A DNA stretch of 64,000 nt, taken from positions 1 through 64,000 of the forward strand of contig CAWJSE010000001.1 in assembly GCA_963845445.1 (NCBI GenBank). Direction: 5' to 3'. Positions 60,496-64,000 of this stretch are shown here, in pieces. The position numbers and the translations under genes are program-made. The stretch comes from JABDBL01 sp963845445 (lineage in GTDB: Bacteria > Cyanobacteriota > Vampirovibrionia > Obscuribacterales > Obscuribacteraceae). The notes under the pieces are model-generated. The model did not search any database. It was not told where the DNA came from and saw nothing but the letters and a program-made list of their open reading frames with translations. Position 1 is the stretch's first letter; each line of letters starts with the position of its first letter.

Positions 60496-62073
60496 ATGAA
60501 AATAAACAAACATACAAGAGCAGCTAAAAAGTCCTTAGCAAAACAATCAGCTATTAAAAAATTTATGTTTTTTATTGCTGGTATTTGTCTAGGTTTTTTT
60601 CAAACAGTCTTTTTAACTCCTGATAGTTGTGCTCAGACAGCTGGACCCCAGGCATCAGGACCAATTGATATTCAGGCTAATGAGCAAGAGTTTTTAGACG
60701 CTATTGTTTTGGCAAAGGGTAATGTAACAGTTACTTACAAAGACAGTATCGTAAAAGCACCAGAAGCAAAGCTTTTTCGTGACCCAAATGGACAGCCACA
60801 AAAGGCTATTTTCGTTGGACATCCGTATTTAACTCAAAATGATAACAAAATCAGCGCTGACACTCTCATTTTCGAAATTGCTGAATCGAAGTTTATTGCT
60901 CAAGGTAATGCCCATTCCGAAGTATCGTCTGAAGGAGATGCCCAGGTAGATCCTAAAGCTCCTCCTGGTAAAAGCGGCAAAATGGAAAACAAAAAGGAGA
61001 ATAAAAGTGAAGGCATTGCAAAAGGCGAAATGAATTCAAAGAATGAAGCGAATTCAAAAACTTTAGCAGCTGCAAAAGGAAGCAATAGTTCCAAACAGCC
61101 ATTCGCTTGGCCACAAGCCAGTGACGATCAAAATGCTTTCCAAAAGCCTACCAATAACATTACTGCGTCCCAGCCTGGCAACAAAGTAATTGAACCTAGC
61201 AACAAAGCAAATGAATCAGGCAAAAAACCTTCAACAGATAAAACGGCTAAGGAAGGTACGCCAGAGAAGATCATTACTGATTCTGATTACCAGGAATACT
61301 CAAAAGAATCAGGTAAATTTGATGCTTCAGGACATGTACATGTTATACATGGCGAAGTATCGGTTTTTGCTGATAAATTGAAACTTGTATATGGTAATGA
61401 CGGCAAGCCAGAAACAGCCTTATTTAACGGACATGTAAATGCTTTCCAAGGCACCAACAATACTCAAGCAGAGACGGTGACATATTATTTGGCTACTAAG
61501 CGTTTGCAAGCCGCAGGTAATGTTCACTCGCGCATGATACAAAAACAAGATGGCTCTGAAAATAAAGGTGCCACAAACAAGAAAGTAGTAGGCGCACAGC
61601 CAAATGCAGGTGGGGCAATCGCAGCACCAAATGCCACCGGGATTCAAAGCGACGAGGATCCAATTATCGTAGTATCCGATGCTCAAGATATGAATCAGAA
61701 TACTGGCAAAATGACTGCTGAAGGAAATGTGCGTGTTTATTACCAAGATATGACTGGCGCCGGACCAAAGGTATTGCTTTTGCGTAATGCCGATGGACGA
61801 GCAGAAAAGGTAATTTTTACCGAACGATCTCAAGTTTCTCAACCGGGCAAACGCTGGATTGCTGACCGCATAACAATGGCTATAGCAACCAAAAAAATTC
61901 TAGCAGAAGGGAATACTAAGGCTTTCATTATAGGTACTCCAGGTAGACCTGCTCCTCAGGCTAACAGCGCTCTGGCTGCCCGCTCAAGCGGTAAAACTGC
62001 GTCAACGGTTGCAGTGACTGACAAGAATAAAACTAGCACCGTAGCTGGCAGCAATAAAAACGAGATTTATTAA
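60496..62073 (+). CDS. lptA: Large LptA/OstA-like periplasmic protein
   Basis: 525 residues with signal peptide (KFMFFIAGICLGFFQTVFL) and repeated OstA-type beta domains. The first is at about 55-140 (GPIDIQANEQEFLDAIVLAK, then GNVTVTYKDSIVKAPEAKLF). A second set is near 260-350 (YSKESGKFDASGHVHVIHGE, then VSVFADKLKLVYGNDGKPET), and a third near 390-470 (QNTGKMTAEGNVRVYYQDM). A Lys/Asn/Ser-rich spacer of about 110 residues links the first and second. E. coli LptA has one domain and about 185 residues. It would form the periplasmic bridge for LPS between LptC and LptD. Confidence 0.82.
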   Translation: MKINKHTRAAKKSLAKQSAIKKFMFFIAGICLGFFQTVFLTPDSCAQTAGPQASGPIDIQANEQEFLDAIVLAKGNVTVTYKDSIVKAPEAKLFRDPNGQPQKAIFVGHPYLTQNDNKISADTLIFEIAESKFIAQGNAHSEVSSEGDAQVDPKAPPGKSGKMENKKENKSEGIAKGEMNSKNEANSKTLAAAKGSNSSKQPFAWPQASDDQNAFQKPTNNITASQPGNKVIEPSNKANESGKKPSTDKTAKEGTPEKIITDSDYQEYSKESGKFDASGHVHVIHGEVSVFADKLKLVYGNDGKPETALFNGHVNAFQGTNNTQAETVTYYLATKRLQAAGNVHSRMIQKQDGSENKGATNKKVVGAQPNAGGAIAAPNATGIQSDEDPIIVVSDAQDMNQNTGKMTAEGNVRVYYQDMTGAGPKVLLLRNADGRAEKVIFTERSQVSQPGKRWIADRITMAIATKKILAEGNTKAFIIGTPGRPAPQANSALAARSSGKTASTVAVTDKNKTSTVAGSNKNEIY

Positions 62074-62074
62074 A

Positions 62075-62866
62075 ATGACTTCTACGATAGACATCAGAAA
62101 CAGGACCGATAATGCAGCCACAACGCAGGCAGCTGTAGATGAAAATATGCTCTATGTTGATAACTTGCAAAAGAGTTATGGCGGCCGAAGAGTGGTTGAT
62201 AATGTAAGTTTTACCGTTGCCAGAGGCGAAGTAGTCGGTCTTCTTGGACGGAATGGTGCTGGAAAAACTACATCATTCGATATGGTACTAGGACTGGTTA
62301 AGCCAGAGAAAGGTCAGATAAGATTTGGACACCACGACTTAGCTAAATTGCCCATTCATGAGCGTTCACGTTTAGGTATTAGTTATCTGCCTCAAGAAGC
62401 TTCCACTTTCAGAAAACTAACTTCTGGCGACAATATCCGCTTAATTTTGCAAATGCGCAACTTCTCTAAAAAAGAACAAGACGAGAGAATCAAATATTTA
62501 CTTGAACAATTTGGTCTTGAATATTTGGAAAATACTCTTTCGGTGCAATTATCCGGTGGTGAAAGACGGCGACTGGAGCTGGCTCGTTGTTTAGCCACAG
62601 AACCAAAATTTATTCTATTAGACGAGCCCTTCACCGGTATCGATCCAATTTCAATTGCCGACATTCAAGGTTTAATTAGACGACTGAGGGATGAGTGGAA
62701 TCTGGGAGTATTGCTGACAGATCACAATCCCAGGGCTACCCTTAAAATTACAGACAGAGCCTACCTGATTAGTCAGGGCAAGATTCTTGTTGCCGGTACC
62801 TCGCATGAAGTTGCTGCGAGTCCTGTTGCCCGTAAGCAATACTTGGGAGAGGACTTCACGCTGTGA
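62075..62866 (+). CDS. lptB: LPS export ABC transporter ATP-binding protein
   Basis: 263 residues. Walker A is LGRNGAGKTTSFDMVLGLV, the Q-loop region is ISYLPQEASTFRKLTSGDNI, the signature is VQLSGGERRRLELARCLA, Walker B is FILLDEPFTGIDPISIADI and the H-loop is LLTDHNPRATLKITDRAYL. LPQE-x-S-x-F-R-K-L is typical of LptB. About 25 extra residues precede the core (VDNLQKSYGGRRVV). It starts 1 base after the LptA-like stop. Confidence 0.95.
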   Translation: MTSTIDIRNRTDNAATTQAAVDENMLYVDNLQKSYGGRRVVDNVSFTVARGEVVGLLGRNGAGKTTSFDMVLGLVKPEKGQIRFGHHDLAKLPIHERSRLGISYLPQEASTFRKLTSGDNIRLILQMRNFSKKEQDERIKYLLEQFGLEYLENTLSVQLSGGERRRLELARCLATEPKFILLDEPFTGIDPISIADIQGLIRRLRDEWNLGVLLTDHNPRATLKITDRAYLISQGKILVAGTSHEVAASPVARKQYLGEDFTL

Positions 62867-63960
62867 TCAAGATCAGGCTGCTTGATACTTATATCGCTAA
62901 TGAATTCTGGCAACCACTTTTGTTCGGTATCGGTATCGTAACTGGTGTGTGGTTCGGTGCCGATCAGTTAAAAGCGATCTTTAACTTGGTTATGCGTTCA
63001 GGTGTGCCCTGGAACATGGCTTTCACCATCATCGGATTGCACTTACCTGAAATTATTGTTGTCACTATCCCCATTGGGGTATTGCTAGGTACCTTGCTGG
63101 TATTTAATCGTTTGAGCGGAGACTCTGAAATTATTGCTCTTAGAACGAGTGGAATTAGTTTTTATCGCATCATGGTTGCACCACTGCTGTTCGGCTTAGC
63201 TACCAGTTTCGTTAGCTTCGGCATAAACGAAGTGATAGTACCTGTTGCCAATCGTACTTCTAAAAAACTTGAGTTTCTGGCACTCTATAAATCTGAAATG
63301 CCTGGCGGACAAGCTAATTTCACTTATATGGACCGAGGTAAAAATCTGTCTTTAAATCGCGTTTTTTATATTGGCTATTACAATGAAAGCCAGATGCAAA
63401 ATGTAATTATTTTAGATTTTACTCGTGACAAATTAGTGCAGATAATTTGTGCTGCCACAGGCATGTGGAGTCGCGGTGAATGGGTATTAAACAAAGGCCG
63501 TACTTATGTTGTGTCTGGAGATAGTGATATAACGAGGATAATGCGCTTTGATAATTTGACTCTTCCTGGTATTAAAAATGCCCAGAAAGCCTTGGACAAC
63601 AGTACTGTTTCGCCCAAAGAAATGAACATGCTTGAATTATCTCGTCACGTAGATATTCTCAAAGACTCAAACGCTGTCACTAATGATTTGCTAGTTAGGC
63701 TTTATCAGAAAATAAGTCAGCCACTTGCTTGTTTGATCGTTGCCTTAGCCGGAGCACCTTTAGGACTATTGGCAAGACGCTCGCGCAGCAATATAGGATT
63801 AATTTATAGCGCGGTAGTGGTGTTCTTGTATTATGTCTTGCAATCAAGCTCTGGAGCCTTAGGGGAAGCAGGACGCATCTCACCTATGCTGGCAGCCTGG
63901 ATGCCAAATATAGTAATTGGGATACTTGGAACTATCATTCTCTATTTCCGCGGCAAATAG
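62863..63960 (+). CDS. LptF/LptG family LPS export permease
   Basis: A 365-residue YjgP/YjgQ-family permease. It has an N-terminal helix (FWQPLLFGIGIVTGVWFG) with more membrane segments at IIVVTIPIGVLLGTLLVF and IMVAPLLFGLATSFVSFG. A periplasmic beta domain (about residues 140-250) and C-terminal helices (QPLACLIVALAGAPLGLL, then SNIGLIYSAVVVFLYYVLQ) follow. The coupling-helix sequence SGDSEIIALRTSGISFYRI is typical. The GTG start overlaps the lptB stop (GTGA). Only one permease gene is seen; it may form a homodimer, or a partner may lie beyond 64 kb. Confidence 0.9.
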   Translation: MIKIRLLDTYIANEFWQPLLFGIGIVTGVWFGADQLKAIFNLVMRSGVPWNMAFTIIGLHLPEIIVVTIPIGVLLGTLLVFNRLSGDSEIIALRTSGISFYRIMVAPLLFGLATSFVSFGINEVIVPVANRTSKKLEFLALYKSEMPGGQANFTYMDRGKNLSLNRVFYIGYYNESQMQNVIILDFTRDKLVQIICAATGMWSRGEWVLNKGRTYVVSGDSDITRIMRFDNLTLPGIKNAQKALDNSTVSPKEMNMLELSRHVDILKDSNAVTNDLLVRLYQKISQPLACLIVALAGAPLGLLARRSRSNIGLIYSAVVVFLYYVLQSSSGALGEAGRISPMLAAWMPNIVIGILGTIILYFRGK

Positions 63961-64000
63961 CTTCAAAGCCTTTAACCTTGCTCCTCTTGACTATAGCAGC

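Overview
The window looks like a chromosomal segment of a Gram-negative-type bacterium from the non-photosynthetic relatives of Cyanobacteria (Vampirovibrionia/Melainabacteria, perhaps the Obscuribacter group). This is inference. It rests on a response regulator that reads like cyanobacterial RpaB, an LPS-export block (lptC-lptA-lptB-lptF/G), a heptose phosphatase, a CsaB-type pyruvyl transferase next to a TagA-type glycosyltransferase, a complete peptidoglycan set, moderately AT-rich DNA, frequent TTG/GTG starts, and no photosynthesis genes. No phage, transposase or CRISPR array is visible.

Layout. 1-5.7 kb (minus): glycolate oxidase subunits glcE-glcF, an RNase D-type exonuclease, glycine decarboxylase subunit gcvPB and a DUF805 membrane protein cut by the window edge. 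5.7-10.6 kb (plus): csaB, tagA/wecG, mini-RNase III, a PAS histidine kinase and a REC-GGDEF-REC protein. 10.6-15.5 kb (minus): two tandem secretins, then gmhB. 16.5 kb: RpaB-like regulator. 17.2-20.1 kb: GC-rich repeats, ahcY, eno. 20.4-22.4 kb: zinc-ribbon protein, eIF2B-like protein, secreted protein. 22.5-26.7 kb (minus): ftcD with an atypical glutamate-dehydrogenase-like gene, and a strong-RBS gene for a secreted heptad-repeat/collagen-like protein. 27-31.7 kb: exported protein, tRNA-Ser, cdsA, YibE/F, ruvB. 31.9-35.1 kb (plus): GT2 glycosyltransferase and a PgpH-like HD phosphodiesterase. 35.2-37.6 kb: HAD phosphatase and rsmD carrying a 72-bp tandem-repeat tail. 37.7-40.7 kb: more GC-rich repeats, nusB, ftsY, a TonB-C protein, rpsT. 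40.8-50.3 kb: murC, murB, hydrolase, MurF-like ligase, a VOC protein, an SPFH protein and two ddl genes. 50.5-54.1 kb: DUF486 protein, NtrC-like regulator, hypothetical, Ser/Thr kinase and a small gene. 54.2-58.7 kb: ssb, tRNA-Arg, nuoN, carA. 58.7-64 kb: TPR protein and the Lpt export operon.

Most genes are housekeeping: envelope building (murC/B, MurF-like, ddl, cdsA, Lpt, csaB, tagA, gmhB), one-carbon and amino-acid metabolism (gcvPB, glcEF, ahcY, ftcD), and translation or secretion (nusB, rpsT, ftsY, rsmD). The unusual material is (i) a secreted protein with about 39 heptads built as two related 20-heptad blocks, (ii) a GC-rich intergenic repeat family at two loci, (iii) an rsmD gene with a 13-unit RG-rich tail, and (iv) several proteins whose catalytic or phosphoacceptor residues are replaced (glutamate-dehydrogenase-like protein, second Ddl, REC-GGDEF-REC protein, GAFTGA-less NtrC-like regulator).

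About ten genes, including ftsY, ahcY and the dehydrogenase, are interrupted by one-base frame changes, several of them in short homopolymers. That pattern suggests uncorrected sequencing indels rather than true gene loss. I report those genes as reconstructed loci and name the break point in each.
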